From: Lentimicrobiaceae bacterium
Lineage (GTDB): Bacteria > Bacteroidota > Bacteroidia > Bacteroidales > F082
NCBI GenBank assembly: GCA_018661505.1
Contig: JABJIE010000026.1
Location: 62,001-126,000 of the forward strand
Length of the DNA stretch: 64,000 bases
Reading direction: 5' to 3'
The notes below the pieces were generated by a model, which saw only the letters and a list, made by a program, of their open reading frames with translations, had not been told where the DNA came from and searched no databases. Positions within the stretch are counted from its first letter, which is position 1. The number at the start of each line of letters is the position of its first letter. This document shows positions 42,584 to 51,686 of this stretch, piece after piece. Position numbers and translations under genes: made by a program.

Positions 42584-44347
42584 ATGGAAGTTTCCCGAAT
42601 ATTCGATTTACTTACTCGTTATGAAAAGTGTTTTAAAGTAAAGGATAATGTATTGGCCGGAAAAGAAAATGGCAAATGGATTTTACATGATTTAGAAAAA
42701 TATCAAAAAACCGCATCCTATATTAGCTGCGCCCTGCTTAAACTTGGAATAAAGAAAGGTGATAAAATTGCCACAATCTCAAATAATCGCCCAGAGTGGA
42801 ACTTTGTGGATATGGGAATTATGCAAATTGGAGCAGTTCACGTTCCCATATATCCAACAATAAGTACTGAAGATTATGAATATGTCCTCAAGCATGCAGG
42901 TGTAAAATATGTTTTTGTTTCAGGTAATGAAATAATAAGGAAAATAGGTCACATTTTGAAAGCGGTGGAAAACATTGAAGATGTTTATTCCTTTACCCAC
43001 GTTGAAGGTTATAAACACTTCAATGAAATTATTGAGTTTGGCAAAAAGAATCAGGATCTGAATAAAATTGAAAAAATAAAAACATCCATTAGTAAAGATG
43101 ATATTGCAACTCTAATTTATACCTCTGGAACCACTGGATTTCCCAAAGGGGTTATGCTATCACATGACAATATACTAAGCAATGTAAAAGCTTCCCAGGA
43201 TATTTTTCCCGTAGATCAATTTTCAATAGGGCTTAGTTATTTACCCCTATGTCATGTTTATGAGCGAATGGTGAATTATGTTCTTCAGTATAAAGGAGTA
43301 TCCATTTATTATGCTGAAAATATGGCAACTATAGTTGATAATATCCAGGAAATAAAACCTCATATAATGACTACAGTACCAAGGTTATTGGAAAAGGTGT
43401 ATGATAAAATAATGGCCAAGGGCAGGAATTTAAGCGGAATCCAAAGAAAGATTTTCTTTTGGGCTGTGAATTTGGGGCTAAGATATCAATATGACAGACC
43501 CGACAGAATTTTTTATACCCTTCAACTCAACCTTGCCAACAAGCTTGTATTCAACAAGTGGCGTGAAGCATTTGGAGGTAATATGCGATCTATCGTTTCT
43601 GGTGGTGCTGCATTACAACCTAGATTGGCGCAAGTATATAATGCAGCAAAAATACCCGTTGTTGAAGGATACGGTATGACAGAATCATCACCTGTGATTG
43701 CAGTAAATACTTACATTGCTGGAAAGCGAAAAATTGGCACCGTTGGACCACCATTAAAAAATGTTGAAGTAAAAATTTCAGATATTGGAGAAATCTTGGT
43801 TAAAGGCCCAAATGTTATGAAGGGGTACTATAAGGATGTGGAAATGACCAAGAAAACTATTGTTAACGGATTATTGCATACTGGTGATGTTGGAACTATC
43901 GACGAGGATGGAATGTTAAAAATTACTGGTCGTGTTAAAGAAATATTTAAAACATCGATGGGTAAATATGTTAGCCCTGTACTACTTGAAAATAAAATTA
44001 AAGAATCTCCTTTTATTGATCAAATTATAGTGCTTGGAGAAAACCAAAAGTTTGCGGCAGCTCTTATAGTACCCGATTTTGAACACCTTTCTTCTTGGTG
44101 TAAGATAAAAAATATTGATTATACCACCAATGATGAAATGATTACCAATAGGCACGTCCAAAATAGAATAAAAAAGGAAATAGATTGTTTTAATAAACAG
44201 TTTGGTGACGCAGAGAAAATAAAAAAATTCAAATTTATTGATCATGAATGGACCATCGATTCTGGAGAAATAACAGCAAACTTGAAGCTCAAGAGAAGTC
44301 TAATTCAAGAAAAATATAAAAAAGAAATTGAAAGTTTATTTATCTAA
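42584..44347 (+). CDS. AMP-dependent long-chain acyl-CoA synthetase
   Basis: 587 residues from ATG 42584; the track's TTG at 42572 adds only four residues. The adenylate-forming signature LIYTSGTTGFPKGVMLSHDN is present, as is VVEGYGMTESSPV and the acyl-ligase hinge LHTGDVGTIDEDGMLKITGRVKEIF. It activates free fatty acids to acyl-CoA through an acyl-adenylate, at the cytoplasmic side of the membrane. It follows the SDR gene by 56 bp and converges with holA. Confidence 0.93.
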   Translation: MEVSRIFDLLTRYEKCFKVKDNVLAGKENGKWILHDLEKYQKTASYISCALLKLGIKKGDKIATISNNRPEWNFVDMGIMQIGAVHVPIYPTISTEDYEYVLKHAGVKYVFVSGNEIIRKIGHILKAVENIEDVYSFTHVEGYKHFNEIIEFGKKNQDLNKIEKIKTSISKDDIATLIYTSGTTGFPKGVMLSHDNILSNVKASQDIFPVDQFSIGLSYLPLCHVYERMVNYVLQYKGVSIYYAENMATIVDNIQEIKPHIMTTVPRLLEKVYDKIMAKGRNLSGIQRKIFFWAVNLGLRYQYDRPDRIFYTLQLNLANKLVFNKWREAFGGNMRSIVSGGAALQPRLAQVYNAAKIPVVEGYGMTESSPVIAVNTYIAGKRKIGTVGPPLKNVEVKISDIGEILVKGPNVMKGYYKDVEMTKKTIVNGLLHTGDVGTIDEDGMLKITGRVKEIFKTSMGKYVSPVLLENKIKESPFIDQIIVLGENQKFAAALIVPDFEHLSSWCKIKNIDYTTNDEMITNRHVQNRIKKEIDCFNKQFGDAEKIKKFKFIDHEWTIDSGEITANLKLKRSLIQEKYKKEIESLFI

Positions 44348-44352
44348 TAAAA

Positions 44353-45363
44353 TTAGTTAAGAACCTTGAACACAAGTTGCTTCAACTCTCCATAGCTGCT
44401 TGCATTGACACTTCCTATACCTTTACTTTTTAGATCAAGCATTCTAATATCAGAAATAATCTGCATAATTTTTTGTGTGGAAAATACTTTACCTGCTTTT
44501 ACATATTCCTTTACTATAAAAGGTGGTACCCCCAATTCTGAGGCTATCTTATTTTGAGGTTGATTCTTTAACTGATGATATTTAAAAATCTTCATAAAAT
44601 AGTTGTGTAGAACAACTGATATCATCTGCAGAGGGTGTTCTTTTGGGTTGGATTCGAAATAATCGACTATTCTAAAAGCCTTAAGAGAATCTTTTTCTGT
44701 CATTGCATTTTGCAATTCAAATAAATTATAGTCCTTGCTAATTCCTATATTCTCCTCTACTTCATTTTCAGTTATATGTGCACCTTTCTGTAGGTTTATA
44801 TCTAATTTACTTATTTCATTGTTGATTTTACCCAAATCATTTCCCAGATACTCTGATATCAGCATCAGAGCTACAGGAGATATACTAAAGCCTTTGGCGC
44901 CTATTTCAGATTCAATCCATTTAGGAATTGCATAATCTTTTATCTTATCTGATTGGAATACAACAGCTTCAGATTTTGACGAAGTTAACTTTTTGTATAA
45001 GGATTTTCTTTTATCAAGTTTTTTATACTTGTGAGCAATAACTAAAATAGTTGTATCCAAAGGGCTTGTCAGATATGTTTCGATCTCATTAATTGATGAC
45101 ATTGATTGTGCTTCCTTAACAATCACAACCTGATAATTACCCATCATGGGATACCTACGGCTGAGATCTATAACTTCCTTTGCCGTCACGTCTCTTCCGT
45201 AAACAACACTTTGATTAAAGCCTCTCATTGCTTCATCCAAAATATTATGCTCAAGCATACTTACAATGTTATCAATGAAATAAGGCTCTTCACCCATTAG
45301 AAAATAAACAGGCGCGAAAATATTATTCTTTATATCTCTTAGTATCTGATCGTAGGTAAGCAT
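44353..45363 (-). CDS. holA: DNA polymerase III, delta subunit
   Basis: Clamp-loader subunit that opens the beta clamp. The 336 residues begin TYDQILRDIKNNIFAPVYFLMGEEPYFIDNI, the characteristic HolA N-terminus, followed by the AAA+-like first domain and the C-terminal collar (LQNAMTEKDSLKAFRIVDYF, MISVVLHNYFMKIFKYHQL). Sequence conservation is low in the family, but the overall pattern is clear. It shares a TAATG junction with the upstream amn gene, so they are translationally coupled. Confidence 0.93.
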   Translation of the reverse strand: MLTYDQILRDIKNNIFAPVYFLMGEEPYFIDNIVSMLEHNILDEAMRGFNQSVVYGRDVTAKEVIDLSRRYPMMGNYQVVIVKEAQSMSSINEIETYLTSPLDTTILVIAHKYKKLDKRKSLYKKLTSSKSEAVVFQSDKIKDYAIPKWIESEIGAKGFSISPVALMLISEYLGNDLGKINNEISKLDINLQKGAHITENEVEENIGISKDYNLFELQNAMTEKDSLKAFRIVDYFESNPKEHPLQMISVVLHNYFMKIFKYHQLKNQPQNKIASELGVPPFIVKEYVKAGKVFSTQKIMQIISDIRMLDLKSKGIGSVNASSYGELKQLVFKVLN

Positions 45364-46133
45364 TAAAATCTCAAATGTTTAACAGTAGCTTTGTTACCTA
45401 TGAGTTGCTTCAATGACTCTATTCCTATTTTTAAATGTTCATCAACGAACTCAACGCTAACTTTTTTATCACTTTCAATGGTTTTAATACCCTCAGGAAC
45501 CATTGGCTGATCGGTTACAAGTAATAAGGCACCTGTGGGAATCTCATTTACAAATCCCACAGTAAATATTGTTGCTGTTTCCATATCAATTGCCATTGAT
45601 CTGGTTTTTTGCAAATACTTTTTAAATTTATTATCATGCTCCCACACCCTCCTGTTTGTAGTAAAAACAGTACCTGTCCAATAGTCACGTTTAAATTGTT
45701 GGATGGTTGCAGATATTGCCTTTTGAAGACTAAATGCTGGCAGGGCAGGTACTCTTTCTGGTAAATAATCATTGGAAGTTCCTTCGCCTCTAATCGCTGC
45801 TATAGGTAATATGAGGTCGCCAACCTTATTTTTCTTTTTTAGCCCACCGCATTTACCAAGGAACAATACAGCTTTTGGATCTATTCCGCTCAATAAATCC
45901 ATTATTGTTGCGGCATTGGAACTACCAATACCAAAATTAATCATTGTAATATCTCCAGCTGTTGCGCATGGCATTGGCCTATCGGCTCCTATAATCTCTA
46001 CTTTATTCCATGATGCAAATAAAGTTAAGTATTCAGAGAAATTCGTTAGCAGAATGTATTTACCAAATTTATCTATTTCAAGACCCGTATACCTAGGAAG
46101 CCAGTTTGAAATAATTTCATGCTTATCTTTCAT
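45363..46133 (-). CDS. amn: AMP nucleosidase
   Basis: Hydrolyses AMP to adenine and ribose 5-phosphate. The 256-residue protein is of the short Bacteroidota type, without the N-terminal regulatory domain of E. coli Amn. The phosphorylase/hydrolase fold shows INFGIGSSNAATIMDLL, AVLFLGKCGGLKKKN and SMAIDMETATIFTVG, the last containing the catalytic base region. Coupled to holA through TAATG. Divergent from the HsdR_N gene, 148 bp away. Confidence 0.9.
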   Translation of the reverse strand: MKDKHEIISNWLPRYTGLEIDKFGKYILLTNFSEYLTLFASWNKVEIIGADRPMPCATAGDITMINFGIGSSNAATIMDLLSGIDPKAVLFLGKCGGLKKKNKVGDLILPIAAIRGEGTSNDYLPERVPALPAFSLQKAISATIQQFKRDYWTGTVFTTNRRVWEHDNKFKKYLQKTRSMAIDMETATIFTVGFVNEIPTGALLLVTDQPMVPEGIKTIESDKKVSVEFVDEHLKIGIESLKQLIGNKATVKHLRF

Positions 46134-46281
46134 TAGTCTAATTTTATGGCAAAGTTAACGTTTTTGATCTTTTTAGATTAGTTTTATGATCTTTTCGAGG
46201 TTTATCCTTTGTATGTGTAGTTAAATTATCGAAAAGGCATATGTTTTTTGAATAGACTTGTTTTTAAATTCTGAATTTGCC

Positions 46282-46731
46282 ATGGAATTAAAACTTCCAA
46301 AATATGACTTTAAAATAAAAAAAGGCTCTGCCGGTAAAGATGTAATCTATGATGAATTCCGTAAAAAATATGTTGTTCTAACACCAGAAGAGTGGGTAAG
46401 ACAAAATTTCTTACGGTTTTTAAAGTCTGAAAAAAATTATCCTGCTAGTCTTATGTCAGTTGAGCGCAAAGTAAGTGTTAACAATATGATTAAGCGTTTT
46501 GATGCGGTAATATATAAAAATGGAAAGCCTGTTGTTTTAATTGAGTTTAAATCTCCAAAAGTAAAAATTGATCAAAAAGTAATGGATCAAATTTCAAGAT
46601 ATAACTTAAGCCTCAACGTAAAATACTTAATCGTGAGCAACGGAATATCACATTATTGCTGTAGCCTGGAAATGGAATCTCAATCCATTTCATTTTTAAA
46701 AAAAATACCTTCTTACGATGATATAGCCTAA
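46282..46731 (+). CDS. Stand-alone HsdR N-terminal (PD-(D/E)xK) domain protein
   Basis: 149 residues from ATG 46282; the track's TTG at 46258 adds eight unlikely residues. The domain matches the type I restriction HsdR N-terminus: VLTPEEWVRQNFLRFL, VNNMIKRFDAVIYKNGKPVVLIEFKSPK with the nuclease Asp and ExK residues, then MDQISRYNLSLNVKYLIVSNG. No motor or methylase genes are near, so it is not a restriction system. It is a conserved Bacteroidota protein found beside holA, probably a housekeeping nuclease-fold protein of unknown role. Confidence 0.88.
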   Translation: MELKLPKYDFKIKKGSAGKDVIYDEFRKKYVVLTPEEWVRQNFLRFLKSEKNYPASLMSVERKVSVNNMIKRFDAVIYKNGKPVVLIEFKSPKVKIDQKVMDQISRYNLSLNVKYLIVSNGISHYCCSLEMESQSISFLKKIPSYDDIA

Positions 46732-46862
46732 AGCGCTTTTGCTTTGAGTAAAGTAAAAAAGCTCTTGAAATTATATTTTAAAATAATTCACAAATTGAAA
46801 ATTAGTGACCACATATTCATGCAATTTAACATGATTCTTAACTTGTATATGTTTATTTATAG

Positions 46863-46870
46863 TACATTTG
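46863..46870 (+). promoter_or_regulatory. Candidate -7 promoter element for the 199-aa gene
   Basis: TACATTTG fits TAnnTTTG and is followed by C; it lies 17 bp upstream of the ATG at 46888. The nearest upstream TTG is 17 bp away, shorter than the ideal 19-21, so this is tentative. Confidence 0.35.
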
Positions 46871-46887
46871 CTAAAATTTTTTGAATC

Positions 46888-47487
46888 ATGAAGAAGACTA
46901 TAATCCAGCTATCCTTATTTGTTGTAATTGTTGCTCTTGGGTACTTTGTTGTGGAAAGTATTATGGAGCCAGTGCGTTTCAACAAAGAGAAACAACAAAG
47001 AGAAAAAGTTGTTATTGAAAGACTCAAAGATATAAGGAGCTCTCAATTTATTTTTAAACAACTTACAGGTGCTTATGCTCATAATTTTGATACTTTAATT
47101 GCATTTCTTAAAGTAGCTGAGATACCTGTGGTTAAAATTGTTGCTGATCCAAATGATACAACATTCACAATAACAATAAATGACACTGTTGGATATATAA
47201 AAGTATCTGATTCACTTTTTGGAAATCATCCTGGCTTTACATACACCCAATTTACAACAATTCCATTTTCCAAGGGGGAGCTATTTGAAATGCAAGCTGA
47301 TACGATTGAAAGAGGAGGCGTAGAAGTTCATGTTTTCGAAGCTAAAGCTCCATTTTCATCATTCCTATTGGGAATGGATGAACAAACAATCATTAATCTT
47401 AATTCCAAGTACGAAGATATAGATAAATATCCTGGGCTCAAGGTAGGATCAATGGTTGAACCTTCAACAGACGGTAACTGGGAGTAG
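46888..47487 (+). CDS. Conserved Bacteroidota membrane-anchored protein of unknown function
   Basis: 199 residues. One N-terminal membrane helix (IIQLSLFVVIVALGYFVV) is followed by a polar helix with charged repeats (EKQQREKVVIERLKDIRSSQ) and then a beta-rich domain. The N-terminal layout recalls pilin-like or periplasmic-adaptor proteins, but no named domain is recognised. It sits in a run of genes (HsdR_N, this, DUF3822, rsmD) whose order seems typical of Bacteroidota chromosomes. Confidence 0.75.
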   Translation: MKKTIIQLSLFVVIVALGYFVVESIMEPVRFNKEKQQREKVVIERLKDIRSSQFIFKQLTGAYAHNFDTLIAFLKVAEIPVVKIVADPNDTTFTITINDTVGYIKVSDSLFGNHPGFTYTQFTTIPFSKGELFEMQADTIERGGVEVHVFEAKAPFSSFLLGMDEQTIINLNSKYEDIDKYPGLKVGSMVEPSTDGNWE

Positions 47488-47579
47488 TAACCCACCATCA
47501 TTATAAAAAAGCAAATTTTACAGCGTACTCCACGTTCATATGGTTTGTTTTTTTATTTTTGATTAAACATCCCGATTAA

Positions 47580-48449
47580 ATGGCTTTACAATTAAATCCA
47601 TATTTTAGTTATTTCGATAAATCTTTCACGGAATCTCAAACTAGAAACTATATTCTATTATTACAACTAAATGTACATGGTGTTGAATTGCTTATTTATA
47701 ATCGGGAAAGAAATAAGTTCATCGGTGCTGAATGCTTTATCTTTTCAGAGATCGATACTGTAAGTCAAATCCCGTCTTATCTTGGTAAAATTTTAAATTA
47801 TCGTCCCTCATTTGCTTACCCTTACAACGAGGTTATTCTACTTTATCAAAGCAGGTATTCAACACTAATACCAAAACCTCTTTTTAGTGAGAAAAACAAA
47901 AAGGAATACCTTGATTTTAATCAACCATATCAGGAAGACTGTAGAATAATTGTCGACAACCTTAAAAATAATGATGCAGTAAATATTTACTATATCCCTC
48001 ATTTGATAGCTGAAAAGACAAAAGAATTATGGCCCAATGCCAAAATATTACACTTTTCTACCGCTCTTATAGAAAGTTTATCAATAAGTTTCAAAAATAA
48101 GATCGAGCCAAAGCCATTATTTGTAAATATTCAGAACGACTGTTTTGATCTGGTTTATTTTAAGGAAAATGTCCTTCATTATCATAACACATTCGAGTAT
48201 AGAACCAAAGAAGATTTTATTTATTTCTTGCTCATTACGATTGATCAGTTAGGCCTAAATCCAGAAGATGTAAATGTGCATATCATGGGAAATATTGATA
48301 AAACTGATCATAAATATCGTATGCTCGTTCAGTACATTAAAAACTTTAGATTCATTGAACGCAATGATAATTTTCTTTATTCATACTCTTTAGATGAATT
48401 ACAGTCTCATAAGCACTTTACCCTATTTAATGCATTGCAATGCGAATAG
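47580..48449 (+). CDS. DUF3822 family protein
   Basis: 289 residues without signal peptide or membrane helix. The start LNPYFSYFDKSFTESQTRNYIL and the pattern of VIILYQS-like strands fit DUF3822, a Bacteroidota family that may have an actin-like ATPase (ASKHA) fold, though that is from memory and unproven here. It overlaps rsmD by ten bases, so the two are translationally coupled. That persistent pairing suggests a link to ribosome maturation, which is inference only. Confidence 0.8.
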   Translation: MALQLNPYFSYFDKSFTESQTRNYILLLQLNVHGVELLIYNRERNKFIGAECFIFSEIDTVSQIPSYLGKILNYRPSFAYPYNEVILLYQSRYSTLIPKPLFSEKNKKEYLDFNQPYQEDCRIIVDNLKNNDAVNIYYIPHLIAEKTKELWPNAKILHFSTALIESLSISFKNKIEPKPLFVNIQNDCFDLVYFKENVLHYHNTFEYRTKEDFIYFLLITIDQLGLNPEDVNVHIMGNIDKTDHKYRMLVQYIKNFRFIERNDNFLYSYSLDELQSHKHFTLFNALQCE

Positions 48450-48976
48450 TAAGTGGAAAATATAAACGACGGATTATTACTCCCCCAAAAAATCTACCAG
48501 TACGTCCAACAACTGATATGGCAAAGGAAAGTTTGTTCAATATTTTGAATAATTATATTGATTTTTCAGGTCAAAATGTTCTTGACTTATTTTCAGGAAC
48601 TGGCAATATTTCCTACGAGTTTATCTCACGTGGAGCAGCTTTAGTTACATCTGTTGATAAGGATTTCGGTTGTATTAAATTCATAAAAGAAACAGCCGCT
48701 AAATTATCAATGGACAATCTCAAGCCTGTAAGGCAAGATGTTTTCAGATTTTTGAATAATACAAAAAGTAAATATGATATCATATTTGCAGACCCTCCTT
48801 ACAAACTTGAAAGTATAGGTGAGTTAGCAGATACTATTATTGAAAGAGGCCTGCTTAAAGAATCTGGATGGTTAATAATTGAACACCCCAAAGAAATTGA
48901 TTTTTCCAACAACAAGTATTTTCATGAACATAGAAATTATGGCAGTGTAAATTTTAGTCTTTTCATTTTTAAGTAA
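48440..48976 (+). CDS. rsmD: 16S rRNA (guanine-966-N2)-methyltransferase
   Basis: 178 residues. The N-terminus MRIVSGKYKRRIITPP is the conserved RsmD start, RPTTDMAKESLFNIL follows, the SAM site is VLDLFSGTGNISYEFISRGA, and the catalytic DPPY occurs in IIFADPPYKLE. It methylates G966 of 16S rRNA in the small subunit. The start is ten bases inside the DUF3822 gene. A bidirectional terminator follows. Confidence 0.95.
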   Translation: MRIVSGKYKRRIITPPKNLPVRPTTDMAKESLFNILNNYIDFSGQNVLDLFSGTGNISYEFISRGAALVTSVDKDFGCIKFIKETAAKLSMDNLKPVRQDVFRFLNNTKSKYDIIFADPPYKLESIGELADTIIERGLLKESGWLIIEHPKEIDFSNNKYFHEHRNYGSVNFSLFIFK

Positions 48977-49014
48977 CCCTCTTTTATTTATAAAAATAAT
49001 TTAAGTATATAAAT

Positions 49015-49050
49015 AAAAAAAGGCCACTGGAACCAACCAGTGACCTTTTT
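49015..49050. terminator. Bidirectional intrinsic terminator between rsmD and ssb
   Basis: An A-run, then GGCCACTGG, loop AACCAA, CCAGTGACC and a T-run. The stem has one mismatch and serves convergent rsmD (plus) and ssb (minus). Confidence 0.9.
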
Positions 49051-49064
49051 AATGATTCCGTAAT

Positions 49065-49403
49065 CTACTTTTTGTTCCCTAGCATTAATATCTCAGTTGC
49101 AATAATTTCCGTCATATAATGCGTCTTTCCTTCCTTGTCTTCCCATGAATTGTATGAAAGTTTACCGCCAATTGCAATTTCATTACCTCTTTTAAGATAT
49201 TTTTCGGCAACCTCCGCAGTTTTGCCAAATGTTACAATATTATGCCATTGGGTAGATTCCTGACGATCACCATTCTTATCTCTAAAGTAATCATTGGTTG
49301 CAAGTGAAAATTTTGCGAGCAACCTATCTTCTCCAATTGTTTTTGTTTCAGGGTCAATACCCAAACGTCCGATTAATTGTACTGAATTTCTTAATGTTGT
49401 CAT
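49065..49403 (-). CDS. ssb: Single-stranded DNA-binding protein (short form)
   Basis: 112 residues forming one OB fold. The start NSVQLIGRLGIDPETK, the core TQWHNIVTFGKTAEVAEKYLKRGN and the strand YMTEIIATEILML are canonical. The C-terminus stops at LGNKK, without the flexible linker and acidic DDDIPF-type tip used by Ssb to recruit partner proteins. Short tail-less forms occur in Bacteroidota, often in addition to a full-length Ssb, so this is likely an accessory or competence-type Ssb. Confidence 0.9.
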   Translation of the reverse strand: MTTLRNSVQLIGRLGIDPETKTIGEDRLLAKFSLATNDYFRDKNGDRQESTQWHNIVTFGKTAEVAEKYLKRGNEIAIGGKLSYNSWEDKEGKTHYMTEIIATEILMLGNKK

Positions 49404-49547
49404 TGTAGTAATTTTTAGTTAATATTAAATTATTTTAAAACGAATATGTGGCAAACCTACAATTGAAAGTTTAACTAAGTCGTACATTAATTATTTACAT
49501 TCGTATAAATACGCTTCCAAACGTTTATAAATGTATATCATACTGAT

Positions 49548-49573
49548 ATCTTGCGTTTTAAGTTGCGCAAGAT
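49548..49573. promoter_or_regulatory. 8-bp inverted repeat between ssb and the deacetylase gene
   Basis: ATCTTGCG and CGCAAGAT are perfect complements separated by ten bases. The element lies about 145 bp upstream of ssb and 92 bp upstream of the deacetylase gene. It could be an operator for either divergent promoter. Confidence 0.4.
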
Positions 49574-49612
49574 CGCTATGGTAAATTTACAATTTTACAC
49601 ACCAAAATTAAA

Positions 49613-49620
49613 TATCTTTG
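49613..49620 (+). promoter_or_regulatory. Candidate -7 element for the deacetylase-lolA operon
   Basis: TATCTTTG fits TAnnTTTG and lies 45 bp upstream of the TTG start. No clear TTTG is seen 19-21 bp further upstream. Confidence 0.4.
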
Positions 49621-49664
49621 TGCGTTATGAGTTGCACATAATATAAATCTTAGATTATAGAGCA

Positions 49665-50432
49665 TTGAAATCCAAAGTAAATATTGTCACTTTTATTACC
49701 ATTACATTTTTATTAATAGGATGGTTTTTAAATCTGACATCAATTTATTTACTGTTTACAATTTTGATCTTTTATGCCATTATTAATATTATGGGTTCCA
49801 TAAAAATTGGATGGAATTACTTCTTGTATTCACACTGTAAAGGCGAATCCAATATAAAAGAAATTGCATTAACATTTGACGATGGACCCCATCCTTCCAT
49901 TACACCTAATTTGCTTAAACTATTGGCAAAATACAACGTTAAGGCTACTTTTTTTTGTGTGGGTAAGAATGTGGAATCTTATCCTGAAATTGCCAGATCA
50001 ATAATAAATAATAATCATATTATAGGTAATCACTCATATTTTCATTCTTACTATTTTGATCTACTTTCTTCCTATCAAATGAAAAAAGAAATCACTCACA
50101 CAAATGATATTATTTATAAAAATTGTAGGATAAAACCCAAACTATTTAGACCTCCTTATGGTGTTACCAATCCCATGTTAAAAAAAGCAATTAAAAAATC
50201 GGGACTTACATCCATAGGATGGAGTTTACGGTCTTTTGATACATATAAAGCTACAGAGGTAGTAAAGAAAAGACTTAAGAAAAATACTAAACCGGGCGAT
50301 ATAGTTCTTTTACATGATACAGTTGATGATGCCGTAGTTATTGTTGAGGATTATTTAATATGGTTAAAAGAGGCAGGTTATAAAGTTGTAAGTTTGGATC
50401 GGTTATTGAAAATTAAATCATATGAAGATTAG
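49665..50432 (+). CDS. Polysaccharide deacetylase family protein (NodB domain)
   Basis: 255 residues. Two adjacent N-terminal hydrophobic helices (~5-45) anchor it in the inner membrane. The NodB domain has the catalytic/metal aspartates in LTFDDGPHPSITP, the HxxxH metal motif in IGNHSYFHS, RPPYG, and a final LLHD. It removes N- or O-acetyl groups from a carbohydrate. The only reasonable start is TTG at 49665. It overlaps the lolA gene by 11 bases; together with a third lipoprotein gene it forms an envelope-related operon. Confidence 0.9.
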   Translation: MKSKVNIVTFITITFLLIGWFLNLTSIYLLFTILIFYAIINIMGSIKIGWNYFLYSHCKGESNIKEIALTFDDGPHPSITPNLLKLLAKYNVKATFFCVGKNVESYPEIARSIINNNHIIGNHSYFHSYYFDLLSSYQMKKEITHTNDIIYKNCRIKPKLFRPPYGVTNPMLKKAIKKSGLTSIGWSLRSFDTYKATEVVKKRLKKNTKPGDIVLLHDTVDDAVVIVEDYLIWLKEAGYKVVSLDRLLKIKSYED

Positions 50433-51069
50433 ATTATTTCTATTATACATTTTAATTTGCGGGTTTTTGGGGGTTACACTGGGACAACAACTCGAATTTG
50501 TTGAAGTCGCCGATACCATAATGCTAAAACAAAAATTAGAAGCGAGTTCAGAGTTTACAAATTCCATTAGCAGCAAGTTCAAACAGGAAAAGCATTTATG
50601 GATGTTAAAGGAAACAATTATTAGCTCGGGTGAATTCCTTTTCAAAAAACCGAACAGTATTAAGTGGCAATATAATTCACCAATTTTGTATACAATATCT
50701 ATTCATGACAACAAATTCACAATTGACAATAGTGGAAATGTTAAAACTTATGATATCCAATCAAACCCCCTTTTCAAGGAAATAAATAATATAATAGCTA
50801 CGGCAATAAGAGGTGATTTCATAAACAATCCCAATTTTGACTCAAGGTTTCTCAGCAATGATGTGCAATTTTTAGCAATTCTAATCCCCGTAAATAAAAA
50901 TGTAAAATCTATGCTTAATATAATCGAAATATATCTGAATAAATCTACTTTACAGGTTGATAAAGTTATTTTTAGAGAAGCACAGGATGATTATACAGTA
51001 ATCTCTTTTGAGGATAAAAGAATCAATGAAAATATACCTAATAGTGATTTCATACTAAGTAACCCATAA
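50422..51069 (+). CDS. Outer-membrane lipoprotein carrier LolA-like protein
   Basis: 215 residues. A signal peptide (LFLLYILICGFLGVTLGQ) precedes a LolA/LppX beta-barrel fold: SISSKFKQEKHLWMLKETIISSGEFLFKKPNSIKWQY is the conserved strand-rich start seen in LolA. It probably carries lipids or lipoproteins across the periplasm. Several LolA-like proteins in Bacteroidota belong to biosynthetic clusters rather than the general Lol system, and the coupling to a deacetylase suggests such a special cargo here. It overlaps the preceding gene by 11 bases. Confidence 0.82.
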   Translation: MKIRLFLLYILICGFLGVTLGQQLEFVEVADTIMLKQKLEASSEFTNSISSKFKQEKHLWMLKETIISSGEFLFKKPNSIKWQYNSPILYTISIHDNKFTIDNSGNVKTYDIQSNPLFKEINNIIATAIRGDFINNPNFDSRFLSNDVQFLAILIPVNKNVKSMLNIIEIYLNKSTLQVDKVIFREAQDDYTVISFEDKRINENIPNSDFILSNP

Positions 51070-51083
51070 TCATGAATAGATAA

Positions 51084-51686
51084 ATGAAATATTTTGTAAT
51101 TATATCTTTTCTATTCTTTACCACATCATGTGCAAATAAAAGCTTTGGTCCTAATTTAAACGATAATTCAAACAATGGCAAAGCCATTATTTTTAATGAT
51201 TCATTCAACAAGGCAATATATCAAACCGAATTAAAAATTTATGGTTACAATATTACAGGCATTACATTAATCAAAAAAACCAATCATTCATTTAGATTTG
51301 TTACAATATCTGAGTTGGGAATAAAATATTTTGATTTCGAAATTTTCTTAGATAAAGGGATAAATCCAATTATTCATTACGCTATTGAGCAGATGAATAA
51401 TAAACTTCTCATTAAAAAAATAATTAATGATATTGCCCCTCTTTTCCAACTTCAAAAAGGGAAATCCAGAATTAAAAAAACAGGAGATACGGAAATAATT
51501 GCTTTTGGAAATACTTATTATAATTACACCTCCGAATATGGGGTGTCTGAAATAGCAAAAACAAATTTAATGGGGAAAATAAATTGCTTAATAAAAATAA
51601 GTTACGGGGAAAATAAAATCCCAGAATCAATAATAATCGATCATGATAAAGTGAATATTAAACTGAGTTTAATACCCAATGGTTAA
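51084..51686 (+). CDS. Hypothetical lipoprotein downstream of lolA-like gene
   Basis: 200 residues. The signal peptide ends FFTTSC, a lipobox. The mature protein is rich in Lys, Asn and Ile with alternating beta strands (NKAIYQTELKIYGYNITGITLIK) and no recognised domain. It begins 14 bp after the lolA-like gene, so it may be the outer-membrane cargo or receptor partner of that carrier. Its last four bases overlap the convergent aldo/keto reductase gene. Confidence 0.7.
   Translation: MKYFVIISFLFFTTSCANKSFGPNLNDNSNNGKAIIFNDSFNKAIYQTELKIYGYNITGITLIKKTNHSFRFVTISELGIKYFDFEIFLDKGINPIIHYAIEQMNNKLLIKKIINDIAPLFQLQKGKSRIKKTGDTEIIAFGNTYYNYTSEYGVSEIAKTNLMGKINCLIKISYGENKIPESIIIDHDKVNIKLSLIPNG

Noticed and set aside
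46282-46731. HsdR-like gene as part of a restriction-modification system
   Set aside because: No helicase motor, HsdM or HsdS gene is nearby, and the protein is a stand-alone N-terminal domain in a housekeeping neighbourhood.
49065-49403. ssb as truncated because it lacks the acidic C-terminal tip
   Set aside because: The OB fold is complete and short tail-less Ssb proteins occur in this phylum; no continuation of the frame is lost.
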